DNA from: Chlamydiota bacterium
GTDB taxonomy: Bacteria; Auribacterota; Tritonobacteria; UBA1439
Reading direction: 5' to 3'
NCBI GenBank assembly: GCA_012729785.1
Contig: JAAYCL010000038.1
Span: 46,172 to 110,171, forward strand
Length of the DNA: 64,000 bases
A program made the position numbers and the translations under genes. Below the pieces are notes generated by a model that worked only from the letters and a program-made list of their open reading frames with translations, did no database searches and was not told the DNA's origin. Positions 11,654 to 19,844 of this stretch are shown here, one piece after another. Every line of letters begins with the position of its first letter. Position 1 is the first letter of the stretch.

Positions 11654-12301
11654 ATGCCGCGAGACGCGATAGCCCCGACGAAGTCGAACCTGCTCGCCGC
11701 GGCGGCGAGCCTCGCCTTCGCCCGCGAGGGGCACGAGCTCCTCACGAAGAAGCGCGATATCCTCGTCGCCGAGCTCCTCGACCTCGCGGCGGAGGCCGCG
11801 CACACGCAGCGGCGGCTCGACGAGAAGCTCGGGGAGGCGTTCGCCGCGCTGGACCGGGCGGTGCTCGACTCGGGGCGGCGCGCCGTCCGCGAGGCGTCGT
11901 GGGCCGTCGACGCGAGGGTGGAGACGCGCGTCTCCGAGCGCAGGGTGATGGGGGTCGGCCTCCCGGTCGTGCACTCCACCGCCCGCGGCGAACCGCCGTT
12001 CTACCCCGCGCGGCAGACCGGATTCCGGCTCGACGAGGCGCAGCGGCTCTTCGCCGAGGCGGTGAAACTCCTCGACGCGTTCACCGGGATGTTCAACTCG
12101 GTCCTCCGCCTCGCGGCCGAGGTCAAGAAGAGCATGCGGCGCGTGAACGCGCTCGAAAAAATCTATATCCCCGACTACACGGACGTCCTACAATACATCG
12201 CGAACACCCTCGAGGAATCCGAGCGGGAGTCGTTCTTCGTCCTCAAGATGATCAAGGCGCGCCTTTCCGGCGCGCGGAGCGGGGCCCGGGGGGGCGGCTG
12301 A
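11654..12301 (+). CDS. ntpD: V-type ATP synthase subunit D (rotor shaft)
   Basis: This 215-aa protein forms the central rotor shaft. It opens with the family signature IAPTKSNLLAAAASLAFAREGHELLTKKRDIL, and its C-terminal helix contains RRVNALEKIYIPDY, a conserved D-subunit block. The ATG at 11654 has GAGGAGAAAG 7-16 bases upstream. An in-frame upstream start at 11534 would overlap subunit B and add a Pro/Gly-rich extension unlike the family. It completes the nine-subunit set. Confidence 0.93.
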   Translation: MPRDAIAPTKSNLLAAAASLAFAREGHELLTKKRDILVAELLDLAAEAAHTQRRLDEKLGEAFAALDRAVLDSGRRAVREASWAVDARVETRVSERRVMGVGLPVVHSTARGEPPFYPARQTGFRLDEAQRLFAEAVKLLDAFTGMFNSVLRLAAEVKKSMRRVNALEKIYIPDYTDVLQYIANTLEESERESFFVLKMIKARLSGARSGARGGG

Positions 12302-12305
12302 ACGT

Positions 12306-12800
12306 ATGGCGCAGGCCCGCGGCATCGGGAGGATACTGGTCAGCATCGGCGGGAACGAGCGTTCCCTCCTCGCCGCCCAGTACGCGGTGGCGCTCGCGCG
12401 CCTCCTCGGCGCCGAGCTCATCGCCGTCTATGTGGTGGACACGAAGATACTCGCCGGCCTCCTGAAGGCGCGCATCTTCATCCAGATGGAGGAGAGGGAC
12501 TACGCGCGCGATTTCGAGGAGAACGGGCGCCGGTACCTGAACCATGTCCGGGATTTGGCCGAGGCGAAGGGGGTCCCGATCTCCACGATCCTCGAGAAGG
12601 GCGAGGTCCACACGATCGTCACCGCGAAGGCGCGCGAGATGAGGGCGGATTTGCTGGTGATGGGGGAACCCGACGCCCCCGCCTCGCGGAGGGACTACTA
12701 CTTCAACGAGGGGGAGCGGATCTTCCGCGAGGCGCAGTGCCCGGTCCTCGTCGTGAAGGGGGAGGAGAGGATCCGCGCGCTGTACGACGGCGTGGAATAG
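12306..12800 (+). CDS. Universal stress protein family (Usp), probably non-ATP-binding
   Basis: This 164-aa single UspA domain starts with GRILVSIGGNERSLLAAQYAVALARLLGAEL and ends with REAQCPVLVVKGEE. In ATP-binding Usps the motif G-x2-G-x9-G-S/T follows the LLVMG strand. Here the sequence is MGEPDAPASRRDYYFNEGERIF, which lacks that spacing, so ATP binding is doubtful. It begins 4 bases after subunit D and is likely in the same transcript. A role linked to energy status is an inference from position only. Confidence 0.85.
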   Translation: MAQARGIGRILVSIGGNERSLLAAQYAVALARLLGAELIAVYVVDTKILAGLLKARIFIQMEERDYARDFEENGRRYLNHVRDLAEAKGVPISTILEKGEVHTIVTAKAREMRADLLVMGEPDAPASRRDYYFNEGERIFREAQCPVLVVKGEERIRALYDGVE

Positions 12801-12966
12801 CCCCCCGGCCGCGGATCCGCGCGCCTGCCGGCAGGCGGGGACGCGCGCAGACAGGTTTCGGCCGCGGCTGAAGACGCGGTTTCTTGCGTCAGCGAAGGTT
12901 CGCCTGTATCCGCGGCGGGAGACCTCGTCGTCGCCTCCGCGGCAAGAGACACGGAAAGGCACCGCC

Positions 12967-13431
12967 ATGCAACTGACCGAACTGCTCACCCCGAACCTGA
13001 TCCGGATCGGGCTCCAAAGCCGCGACAAGCGCGGCATCGTCGAGGAGCTCGTCGGCATACTGGCCTCGGCCGGGAAGGTCGCCGACGAGGGGCAACTCGT
13101 GGAGGCGGCGATGCGGCGCGAGGCCGAGGCGACCACCGGACTCGCGCGCGGGGTCGCGATCCCGCACTGCAAGACCGACGCCGTCCGCGAGCTCACCTGC
13201 TCGCTGGCCGTTGCGCCCGACGGCCGCGATTTCGAGGCGATGGACGGGAAGCCGTCGTTCATCTTCTTCTTCCTCTCCGCCCCCACCGGGATGTCGGGCC
13301 CCCACGTCAAGGCGCTCGCCAACATCGCCGCGCTCTCCCAGAGCGACGCGTTCCTCGAGAGGCTCCGCACCGCCGCGACGCCGGAGGACGCGTTCCGCAT
13401 CATCGCCGAGGAGGAGACGCGCGAGGACTGA
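12967..13431 (+). CDS. PTS EIIA-like protein (fructose/nitrogen type)
   Basis: This 154-aa PTS EIIA type-2 domain has the phosphorylatable histidine at His67 in GVAIPHCK. It starts MQLTELLTPNLIRIGLQSRDKRGIVEELV, as in PtsN-like proteins. No EIIB/EIIC, HPr or EI gene is nearby, so a regulatory rather than a sugar-transport role is more likely. It lies 166 bases after the Usp gene at the end of the V-ATPase run. A short palindrome (GCCTGCCGGCAGGC) in the gap may separate the transcripts. Confidence 0.88.
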   Translation: MQLTELLTPNLIRIGLQSRDKRGIVEELVGILASAGKVADEGQLVEAAMRREAEATTGLARGVAIPHCKTDAVRELTCSLAVAPDGRDFEAMDGKPSFIFFFLSAPTGMSGPHVKALANIAALSQSDAFLERLRTAATPEDAFRIIAEEETRED

Positions 13432-13444
13432 GCGCGGGGCCGTG

Positions 13445-15454
13445 ATGCCGATGGCCGCACCCCACCCGTACCCCGCCCCAGGCGCCCGGCGCACTTGGCC
13501 GTTGCTGCTCCTCGCCGCGGCCGCCTGCGCCGCCTGCATCGTGCAGACGCAGCGCCTCGACACCCTCCCCCCCTCGAGGGACGAGGCCGACTGCCTCCGC
13601 CTCGGCCTCCGCTGGCGGGCGGCGTTCGACCGGCCCCTGCGGGAACGGCCCCGTCTCGTGGCGGCGCTCGTCTCCTCTGAATCGGCCCCGCTCCTGCACG
13701 CGGCGGCGGCCCCCTGTCTCTCGCGCGTCGGGCGTACGCGCGCGGCGGCCGTCCTCGCGAACATCCCGTTCCTCGCCCTTCTCCTTGTCTCGGTCTACTG
13801 CATCGGGAGCATCCTCCACGGCGAGGGGACGGGCGCGGGGGCGGCGGCGCTCGCCGTATCCTACCCGCTCGCCCTCGGCCTCTCGAGACAGTACCTGCCC
13901 GGGACGGCCGACGCGGCGCTGGCCGCCGCCGCGGTCTGCGCGGCGCTTTGCGCCGAACGCTCGCGCACGATCCCCTGGCACCTCCTCCTCGGCCTCGCCT
14001 TCGGGATGGGCACCCTCTCCTCCCCCCTCTTCCCGCTCTTCGCCGCCCCCCCGATCGCCTGGATCCTGTTCGGGCCCCGCCGCACGCTGCGCTACCGCGG
14101 CACGCCCTCCCGGAGGGCGTTGCTGCGCCTCCTCGCCCTCGCCGTCGCCGCCGCGACGGCCGCGCCGTGCATCCCGCGACTCGCGGCGGCGTGGGGAGGG
14201 CTCTTCCAAGGAGTGTCCCCGCGCGGCTTCTTCCGGTTCCCGCGTCTCCTCGTCGACTCCGTCTTCTTTCTCCCGATGGCGCTGCTCCTCCTCGCCGGCA
14301 TCAGTTCCGCGGCGGTCCGCCGCAGGGCGGATCCCGCCCTGCTCCTCTGGCTTTTCGTCCCGCTCCTTGTCCTCTCTCTCTCCGGCGCGGGCGATCCCCG
14401 GCTCTTCGCCCCGGCGCTTCCGGCCGCCGCCCTGCTCACCGCCGCGGGGATCGCGATGCTCCAGCGCCCCGCGTGGCGGCGCGGCCTCGCCGCCGCCGCG
14501 CTCCTCGCGGCGGCGCTGAACGCCGCCGCCTTCACCTTCCCCTCCGCCGCCGCCCTGCTCGACCTCTCGATCCCCCTCCGCCCGGGCGGGGCCGGGCTGC
14601 CGGTCGTCCGCGGCGTCATCCCCGCCGCCGGCATCGGCGTTCCCCTCCGCGAGGAGTGGCGCATCGACGAGATCCTGCGCGACCTCTCGGCGCAGGCGGG
14701 GCCCGGCGGGACCTCGCTGGGCTGGTTCCTGGCGCCGCACCCGCGGTTCCACGGCGCAGCCCTCATCTACCGCCTCGAGGCCGGGCGTTACCGGATCTCC
14801 GCCGCGGCCCCCGGGGACGCCGCGTTCATCATCACGCGCCTCGTCGGGGCGGGGCAGCGGGAGGAACTCAGACGGTTCACCGCCCCCTGGCTCCACCTCG
14901 ACACGATCAAATCCTACCCGCTCCCGGACGGGTCCGAGGCGGCGCTGCACCGCGCGATCCTCACCCGGCGCCGCCGCTACGACGCGGCGGGGCTTCCCGG
15001 GGAGACGGGAGAGATTCGCGCCCCCGACGCGGGGGCGGGTCCCGGGCGGGCGCGCGGCGCGAACCGGGATTCCTCGCCGCCCGGCGTCCTCGCCGCGACC
15101 CCCGCCCACCCGCTCGATCCCGGCGCCTACCGTCTGACGGTCCTGATGCGGTGCAGGGGCGCGCGCCCCGGCGCACCCCTCGCGCGGATCGAGCTCTCCG
15201 GGGCGAACGGCGGGATCCTCGCGGAGCGCGAGATCGCCCTGCCGGAGGGCGGGGATTCCGGCGGCTACCGGTCGGTCGATCTCGACTTCGCCCTGCCGCG
15301 CCGGGAGGCGCTCGCGGCGCGCGTCGTCCACACCGGCGCGGCGGACCTCGAGATCGACACGATCTCCATCGCCCCGCGCCTGCCACGCGGCGCGGGACGC
15401 GCCCCGACGCCTTTCCCCGCCGCCCCGCCGCGCGGCGGCGGAGCCGCCGATTGA
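13445..15454 (+). CDS. GT39-like membrane glycosyltransferase family protein
   Basis: This 669-aa protein has an N-terminal membrane half with about nine to ten hydrophobic segments up to residue 350 and a long extracytoplasmic C-terminal half. The first loop holds PPSRDEADCLRLG (about 42-54). An acidic pair at this place is the catalytic site of GT39/ArnT-like glycosyltransferases that use polyprenyl-phosphate sugars. The C-terminal domain has beta-rich segments and no motif I recognise. The start is uncertain among GTG 13442, ATG 13445 and ATG 13451. The substrate is unknown. Confidence 0.65.
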   Translation: MPMAAPHPYPAPGARRTWPLLLLAAAACAACIVQTQRLDTLPPSRDEADCLRLGLRWRAAFDRPLRERPRLVAALVSSESAPLLHAAAAPCLSRVGRTRAAAVLANIPFLALLLVSVYCIGSILHGEGTGAGAAALAVSYPLALGLSRQYLPGTADAALAAAAVCAALCAERSRTIPWHLLLGLAFGMGTLSSPLFPLFAAPPIAWILFGPRRTLRYRGTPSRRALLRLLALAVAAATAAPCIPRLAAAWGGLFQGVSPRGFFRFPRLLVDSVFFLPMALLLLAGISSAAVRRRADPALLLWLFVPLLVLSLSGAGDPRLFAPALPAAALLTAAGIAMLQRPAWRRGLAAAALLAAALNAAAFTFPSAAALLDLSIPLRPGGAGLPVVRGVIPAAGIGVPLREEWRIDEILRDLSAQAGPGGTSLGWFLAPHPRFHGAALIYRLEAGRYRISAAAPGDAAFIITRLVGAGQREELRRFTAPWLHLDTIKSYPLPDGSEAALHRAILTRRRRYDAAGLPGETGEIRAPDAGAGPGRARGANRDSSPPGVLAATPAHPLDPGAYRLTVLMRCRGARPGAPLARIELSGANGGILAEREIALPEGGDSGGYRSVDLDFALPRREALAARVVHTGAADLEIDTISIAPRLPRGAGRAPTPFPAAPPRGGGAAD

Positions 15455-15479
15455 CGCGGGGCGCCCGATCGTCTATACT
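15451..15479 (+). promoter_or_regulatory. Sigma-70 type promoter TTGACG-17-TATACT
   Basis: TTGACG (15451-15456) and TATACT (15474-15479) are separated by exactly 17 bases. The -35 overlaps the stop codon of the preceding membrane protein gene. The predicted start of transcription lies about 45 bases before the 67-aa gene. It is one of the best promoter matches in the window. Confidence 0.75.
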
Positions 15480-15532
15480 AGTGCCGATATGCCGGGGAAG
15501 ACGCATCCCGGCGGACCTGAACGGGGGGACCG

Positions 15533-15736
15533 ATGGCAGCCAAGAGCAACGCGTTTCAGAAGATGCAGTACGACGAGATCGCGGAGCGGGCCCGCCTGTT
15601 CCAGCGGCTCGCGCACAGCAAGGAGCACGCCAAGCAGCGCATCCTCCAGAACCTGCGGTGGGAGTTCTCCTCCGCCCCCTCCGCGGCGATCGAGAAGAAG
15701 GTCGATGAGATCGTCAATCGCGTCTACGGCGCGTAG
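15533..15736 (+). CDS. Small protein of unknown function (67 aa)
   Basis: This 67-aa charged, probably helical protein starts MAAKSNAFQKMQYDEIAERA and ends KKVDEIVNRVYGA. I do not recognise the family. It has no signal peptide or membrane segment and so should be cytosolic. A strong promoter directly upstream and GGGGGGACC before the ATG support expression. Its 3' end overlaps the next gene by 32 bases, so the two are probably co-expressed. Confidence 0.75.
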   Translation: MAAKSNAFQKMQYDEIAERARLFQRLAHSKEHAKQRILQNLRWEFSSAPSAAIEKKVDEIVNRVYGA

Positions 15737-16079
15737 CGTCCCTGCCCGGGCGTTCCTCCTTGCGGCGGCGATCGCGGCGGCGTCCGTGGTCGGCGCCGAG
15801 ACGCCTCCGCCCGCCGCGGACGCGGACGGGCTCGAACGGTTCCTCTGCAGCGCGGAGCCGTGGGCGGGTGACGACGTCCGTTTCGTCACCGACATGCTCC
15901 TCAAATGGCGGCCCGATTACCAAAAACTCTCCACCGGCGAATTCAGGGTCTATGTCCGGGACGTCCTCCTCGGGCTCCAGCCGCCGGGCGAGCGCTACAC
16001 GATAGACACCACCAAGAGGGGCTCGATTCTCTTCGAGCGGAAGGACGGCGACATCTTCTGCACCATGCGGCAGCCGTGA
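15705..16079 (+). CDS. Secreted small protein of unknown function (124 aa)
   Basis: This 124-aa protein has a signal peptide (basic start, hydrophobic ARAFLLAAAIAAASVVGA, likely cleavage after GAE or nearby) and a mature part of about 95 residues. The mature part contains two cysteines (FLCSAEPW, IFCTMRQP) that could form a disulfide. I do not recognise the family. It starts inside the preceding 67-aa gene in another frame, and the overlap suggests coupling. The call relies on the clear signal peptide and continuous reading frame. Confidence 0.65.
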   Translation: MRSSIASTARSVPARAFLLAAAIAAASVVGAETPPPAADADGLERFLCSAEPWAGDDVRFVTDMLLKWRPDYQKLSTGEFRVYVRDVLLGLQPPGERYTIDTTKRGSILFERKDGDIFCTMRQP

Positions 16080-16124
16080 CGCACCGCCCCGGCGCCATCG
16101 CCCCCCGGCACAGGCGGTCCCCCG

Positions 16125-16958
16125 ATGCGCATTGACCTGCACGTCCACACAAACGCCTCCGACGGCCTCTTCGCCCCCGCCGAGGTGGTGCGGAAGGCCC
16201 GCGAAGCCGGGCTCTCGGCGCTGGGGATCGCCGACCACGACACCGTCAACGGCGTCGAGGAGGCGCTCCAGGCGGCCGGAGAGGAGCGGATCGAGGTCGT
16301 GCCGGCGGTTGAGATCAACGCCTACCACGGGGCGTTCGAGTACCATATCCTCGGCTACTTCCTCGACCACCGCGACGAACGCCTCGGCCGCGCCCTCGCG
16401 GAGCTGCGAGAGGCGCGGATCGTCCGGATGCGCCGCATCGTCGAGAAGCTCGGCGCGCTCGGGATGGAGGTCGATCCCGAAGAGATCTTTGCCGCGGCCG
16501 GCGGCGGCTCCGTCGGAAGGCCCCACATCGCCCGCGTGATGCTCCAGAGGCGTTACGTCTCCTCGATGCGCGAGGCGTTCGACCGCTTCATCGGGGAGGG
16601 GAAGCCCGCCTACGCCCCGCGCTCGAAACTCGCCCCCGGGGAGGCGATCGCCCTCATCCGGGAGGCCAGCGGCGTCGCGGTCCTCGCGCACCCGGGCCTC
16701 TGGGGGGGCGACGAGCTCATCCCGCAGCTGGCGGCCTGGGGCATCGCCGGCATCGAGGTGTACACGCCCGACCATACCGGCGCGCAGCGGGAGCGCTACC
16801 GCGGGTTCGCCCGCGACCTCGGGCTCATCCAGACCGGCGGCAGCGACTACCACGGGTGGAAGGACAACTCGGGGAACACGCTCGGCGCCGCGGCGACCCC
16901 TCCCGGGGAGTTCAGGCGCCTCGCGGAGCTCGCCGGCGCCGCCCGGGTCTGGCCGTGA
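16125..16958 (+). CDS. PHP-domain phosphoesterase (RNase AM / nucleoside bisphosphate phosphatase type)
   Basis: This 277-aa PHP protein has motif I HVHTNASDG (His6, His8), motif II ADHDT (Asp37, His38), the EIN segment, a conserved AHPG and the final SDYHG. These residues bind a three-metal centre. The short single-domain form resembles YciV/RNase AM-type phosphatases that act on 3',5'-bisphosphonucleotides or 5' RNA ends. The exact substrate cannot be told from sequence. The next gene (DUF362) starts 39 bases downstream in the same direction. Confidence 0.88.
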   Translation: MRIDLHVHTNASDGLFAPAEVVRKAREAGLSALGIADHDTVNGVEEALQAAGEERIEVVPAVEINAYHGAFEYHILGYFLDHRDERLGRALAELREARIVRMRRIVEKLGALGMEVDPEEIFAAAGGGSVGRPHIARVMLQRRYVSSMREAFDRFIGEGKPAYAPRSKLAPGEAIALIREASGVAVLAHPGLWGGDELIPQLAAWGIAGIEVYTPDHTGAQRERYRGFARDLGLIQTGGSDYHGWKDNSGNTLGAAATPPGEFRRLAELAGAARVWP

Positions 16959-16997
16959 CGCCGGACTGAACGCCCGCCGCGGCGGGGGGAGGCCACG

Positions 16998-18119
16998 ATG
17001 AAATCGAACGTCTACTTCACCGACCTCAGGGCGAAGTCGGGGGAGTCGCTCCTCGACAAGACCGCCCGGCTCTTCGACCTCGTCGGTTTCGGCGGCCTCC
17101 TGCGGCCCGGCGACAAGGTCGCGGTCAAGCTCCATTGGGGCGAGTGGGGCAACGTCGCCTTCCTCCCCCCCCCGTTCGCCCGCCGCCTGGTGGAGAAGGT
17201 GCGGGAGGCGGGCGGGAAACCGTTCCTGACCGACACGAACACGCTCTACACCGGCGGGCGCCACAATGCGATCGACCATATCCTCACCGCCCTGAAGAAC
17301 GGCTTCTCCGTCGCCTCCGCCGGGGCCCCGATCATCATCGCCGACGGGCTCAGCGGCGGCGATTCAGTCGAGGTGCCCGCGGACGGGAAACGGGTGCCGA
17401 GCGTGCGGGTCGCCGGGGCGATCTACTGCGCGGACGCGATCCTCTCCCTCGCCCATTTCAAGGGGCACGAGCTCTTCGGCTTCGGCGGCGCGCTCAAGAA
17501 CATCGCGATGGGGTGCACGACCCCCGCCGGGAAGCAGATCCTCCACTCCGACGTGAAACCGAAGGTGGACCGCGGCCGCTGCATCGCCTGCGGGCGGTGC
17601 GTCCGCTCCTGCGCCCACGGGGCCATCCGCCTCGCGGAAGGAGGGAAGGCGGGGATCGACACGGACAGATGCGTCGGCTGCGGCGAGTGCGTGGCGGTCT
17701 GCCCGGCCGAGGCGATCCCGGTCAACTGGGAGACCGCCGCGGAGCCGCTGCTGGAGAAGTCCGCCGAGTACGTCAAGGCCATCCTCGCGAACAAGGGGGG
17801 GCGCGCGGCGTTCTTCAACTTCCTCCTGCGGATGTCGCCTGAATGCGACTGCTACGAATGGAACGACGCCCCGTTCGTCGCCGACATCGGGATCGTGGCC
17901 TCCCGCGACCCGGTGGCGATCGACCAGGCCTCCACGGACCTGGTGAACGCGGGACAGGTGCTCTCCTCGTCGCGCCTGAAGGGGAAGAACCCGGACGGGG
18001 ACGCGATCACGGCCGCCACCGGGGTGAAGGGCTGGCGGAGGATACTGGAGTACGCCGAGGAGATCGGCGTGGGCACGCGGAGCTACGAGCTCGTGCGGAT
18101 CGGCGGAAAGCGAACGTAG
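16998..18119 (+). CDS. DUF362 protein with two [4Fe-4S] ferredoxin motifs
   Basis: This 373-aa protein has a DUF362 domain split by a bacterial ferredoxin-like insert. The insert has two CxxCxxCxxxC clusters, C195-C198-C201-C205 and C225-C228-C231-C235. DUF362 blocks seen are VAVKLHWGEWGN near the start, LAHFKGHELFGFGGALKNIAMG and ASRDPVAIDQAS. Such proteins are common in anaerobes, and their reaction is not established. GGGGGGAGGCC before the ATG is a good ribosome binding site. A Tat-exported, cluster-free relative lies at 25.4-26.8 kb. Confidence 0.9.
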   Translation: MKSNVYFTDLRAKSGESLLDKTARLFDLVGFGGLLRPGDKVAVKLHWGEWGNVAFLPPPFARRLVEKVREAGGKPFLTDTNTLYTGGRHNAIDHILTALKNGFSVASAGAPIIIADGLSGGDSVEVPADGKRVPSVRVAGAIYCADAILSLAHFKGHELFGFGGALKNIAMGCTTPAGKQILHSDVKPKVDRGRCIACGRCVRSCAHGAIRLAEGGKAGIDTDRCVGCGECVAVCPAEAIPVNWETAAEPLLEKSAEYVKAILANKGGRAAFFNFLLRMSPECDCYEWNDAPFVADIGIVASRDPVAIDQASTDLVNAGQVLSSSRLKGKNPDGDAITAATGVKGWRRILEYAEEIGVGTRSYELVRIGGKRT

Positions 18120-18124
18120 TCTCC

Positions 18125-18215
18125 GCCGCGAATCGTCCCGGATAGGTCCGTGCCGCGGATCGACACGGACGGACGCCTCCGCGGAGAGCCGCGGCATCCG
18201 CGACGGGAGGCGGTG
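18125..18215. repeat. Degenerate CGCGGAT-type intergenic repeat
   Basis: The gap between the DUF362 gene and queD holds GCCGCGGATCGACACGGACG and several TCCGCGG/CCGCGGA inverted segments. It resembles the better copies at 43.9, 49.8, 60.4 and 62.6 kb. It is degenerate, so the call is tentative. Confidence 0.45.
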
Positions 18216-18256
18216 CCGTCCCAGCCGCGGCCACAGAGAGGTATGCCGGAGGGCCG

Positions 18257-18613
18257 ATGAAGAGGGAACGGGGCGAATTCCTTGTCACGGTAACCGGGCG
18301 CTTCGACGCCGCCCACCGTCTCCGTCTCGCCGGCGCCCCGTGCGAACGGCTCCACGGGCACGGCTGGCGGATCGAGGCGTCGTTCACCGGCCCGCTGGGC
18401 GCGGACGGCATCGTCCGCGACTTCGTCGCGCTTGAGCGGGAGCTGGAGGAGCGCGTGATCTCGGCGCTCGACCACAGGGACCTGAACGAGCTGTTCGAGA
18501 AGCCGACCACCGAGCTCATCGCTCGCTGGATCTGGGACCGGCTCGCCCCGCTCGGCGTCGCCGAGGTGAAGCTATGGGAAACGCCGAACTACTCGGTGAC
18601 GTACCGCGGCTGA
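18257..18613 (+). CDS. queD: 6-carboxytetrahydropterin synthase (QueD/PTPS family)
   Basis: This 118-aa enzyme converts dihydroneopterin triphosphate to 6-carboxytetrahydropterin in queuosine or related deazapurine synthesis. Zinc ligands are His20 (FDAAHRL), His33 and His35 (RLHGHGW). The catalytic Cys29 lies in CxxxHGH, and DHRDLNE (72-78) and the C-terminal Glu108 (WETPN) complete the active site. No other queuosine genes are nearby. The HEAT-repeat gene begins inside its 3' end. Confidence 0.92.
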   Translation: MKRERGEFLVTVTGRFDAAHRLRLAGAPCERLHGHGWRIEASFTGPLGADGIVRDFVALERELEERVISALDHRDLNELFEKPTTELIARWIWDRLAPLGVAEVKLWETPNYSVTYRG

Positions 18614-19725
18614 GGCCGCGCCCCGCGGCGCGGGCCGGCCGGCCGCTGCGCGGGCGCCTCGCGGCCGCCTGCTGCGGCATGCTCCTCGTCCCCCTCCCCT
18701 CCCCCGCCGCCGACGGCGAGGCGGCCGACGCGTACCTGGAGCGGGTCAGGACGCTCGCGGGGCACGTGGCCGGCGGCACGATGGAGACCCGAAGGACCAC
18801 CGCCGCGCTTCTGCGGGGGATGGGGAAGCCGGTGCTCCAGTACCTCGAGGCCGAGCTGAAGGCGCCCGAAACCGGCCGGCGGGCGCGCGCCGCCCTTGTC
18901 CTCGGCGAGATCGGGGAGCCCGCGGCGTTCCCGGCCCTCCGCGAGGCGCTGCAGGACCCCGACGGGCCGGTGCGCGCGCAGGCGGCGGCGGCGATCGGCA
19001 AGCTCGGCCTCGAGGGCGCGCCCGCCGTGCTCGCCCCGCTCCTCGACGATCCGAACGAGTCGGCGCGTGCGGAGGCGGTCCGCGTGATGGGGGAGCTCCG
19101 AATGCCGGAGCACACGGGGAAGATCAGGCGCCTCCTCTCCGACCCCTCCGAGAAGGTCAGGGCCTGCGCCCTCGCGGCGGCGGGCAACCTCCGCGACAAG
19201 GAGTCGGTTCCCGCCGCCCTGAAGGCGATCGAGGAACCGTCCGCCCGCGTCAGGAACAGCGCCGCAATCGCCCTCGGGAAGATCGGCGACCGCGCCGCGC
19301 TCCCCCGGCTCAGGAAGGCGCTGGAGGATTCCGACGCGTGGGTCCGCAGCTCGGCCGCCGCCGCCCTGGGGGAGATGGGCGACGCCGACGCGGTCCCGCT
19401 CATCGAGAAGGCCGCCGGCGACGAAACCCCACACGTGCGCGGCGCGGCCGCCGCGGCGCTCGGCGCGCTCAAGGCGCCGCGATCGATCCCCGCCCTCTGC
19501 GCCCTTCTCCAGGACTCGAACCCGAGCGGCTTCTCCCTGCTCGTTCCCTACCGCCGAACCGAGGTCAGGGAGGAGGCCGCGGAGGCCCTCGGGAAGATCA
19601 CCGGCGACGCGCGGGGCTTCTCGCGAACGGCCGATCCGGCGTCGCGCGAGGAGGCCCTCGAGCGCTGGAGGGCATGGTGCCTGGACCGGACCGCGACGCC
19701 CCTGCCGGGAACCGGCCCGCCTTGA
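18574..19725 (+). CDS. Secreted HEAT-repeat (PBS-lyase type) protein
   Basis: This 383-aa protein consists of about eight to nine helical HEAT repeats (for example ALVLGEIGEPAAFPALREAL, AAIALGKIGDRAALPRLRKAL, AAALGEMGDADAVPLI). An N-terminal basic and hydrophobic segment (RGRLAAACCGMLLVPLPSPAADG) looks like a signal peptide. HEAT repeats act as protein-binding scaffolds, and no catalytic motif is present. The ATG at 18574 lies 40 bases inside queD. A start nearer the hydrophobic segment is possible but lacks a better codon. Confidence 0.75.
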   Translation: MGNAELLGDVPRLRPRPAARAGRPLRGRLAAACCGMLLVPLPSPAADGEAADAYLERVRTLAGHVAGGTMETRRTTAALLRGMGKPVLQYLEAELKAPETGRRARAALVLGEIGEPAAFPALREALQDPDGPVRAQAAAAIGKLGLEGAPAVLAPLLDDPNESARAEAVRVMGELRMPEHTGKIRRLLSDPSEKVRACALAAAGNLRDKESVPAALKAIEEPSARVRNSAAIALGKIGDRAALPRLRKALEDSDAWVRSSAAAALGEMGDADAVPLIEKAAGDETPHVRGAAAAALGALKAPRSIPALCALLQDSNPSGFSLLVPYRRTEVREEAAEALGKITGDARGFSRTADPASREEALERWRAWCLDRTATPLPGTGPP

Positions 19726-19771
19726 AGGCGCGCATCCCCCCCTCTCGCCGGAATCGGCCGCCGGAATCCTC

Positions 19772-19800
19772 TTTCCCGGACGGGGCGGATTAAGTACTAT
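19772..19800 (+). promoter_or_regulatory. Candidate glnA promoter
   Basis: TTTCCC (19772-19777) and TACTAT (19795-19800) are separated by 17 bases in the 120-base gap before glnA. Both boxes are partial matches. No NtrC-type or sigma-54 element (GG-N10-GC) was obvious. Confidence 0.4.
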
Positions 19801-19844
19801 AGCGCCGCAGCCGACATGCACGGCGCATCCGGAGGGATACCGCG

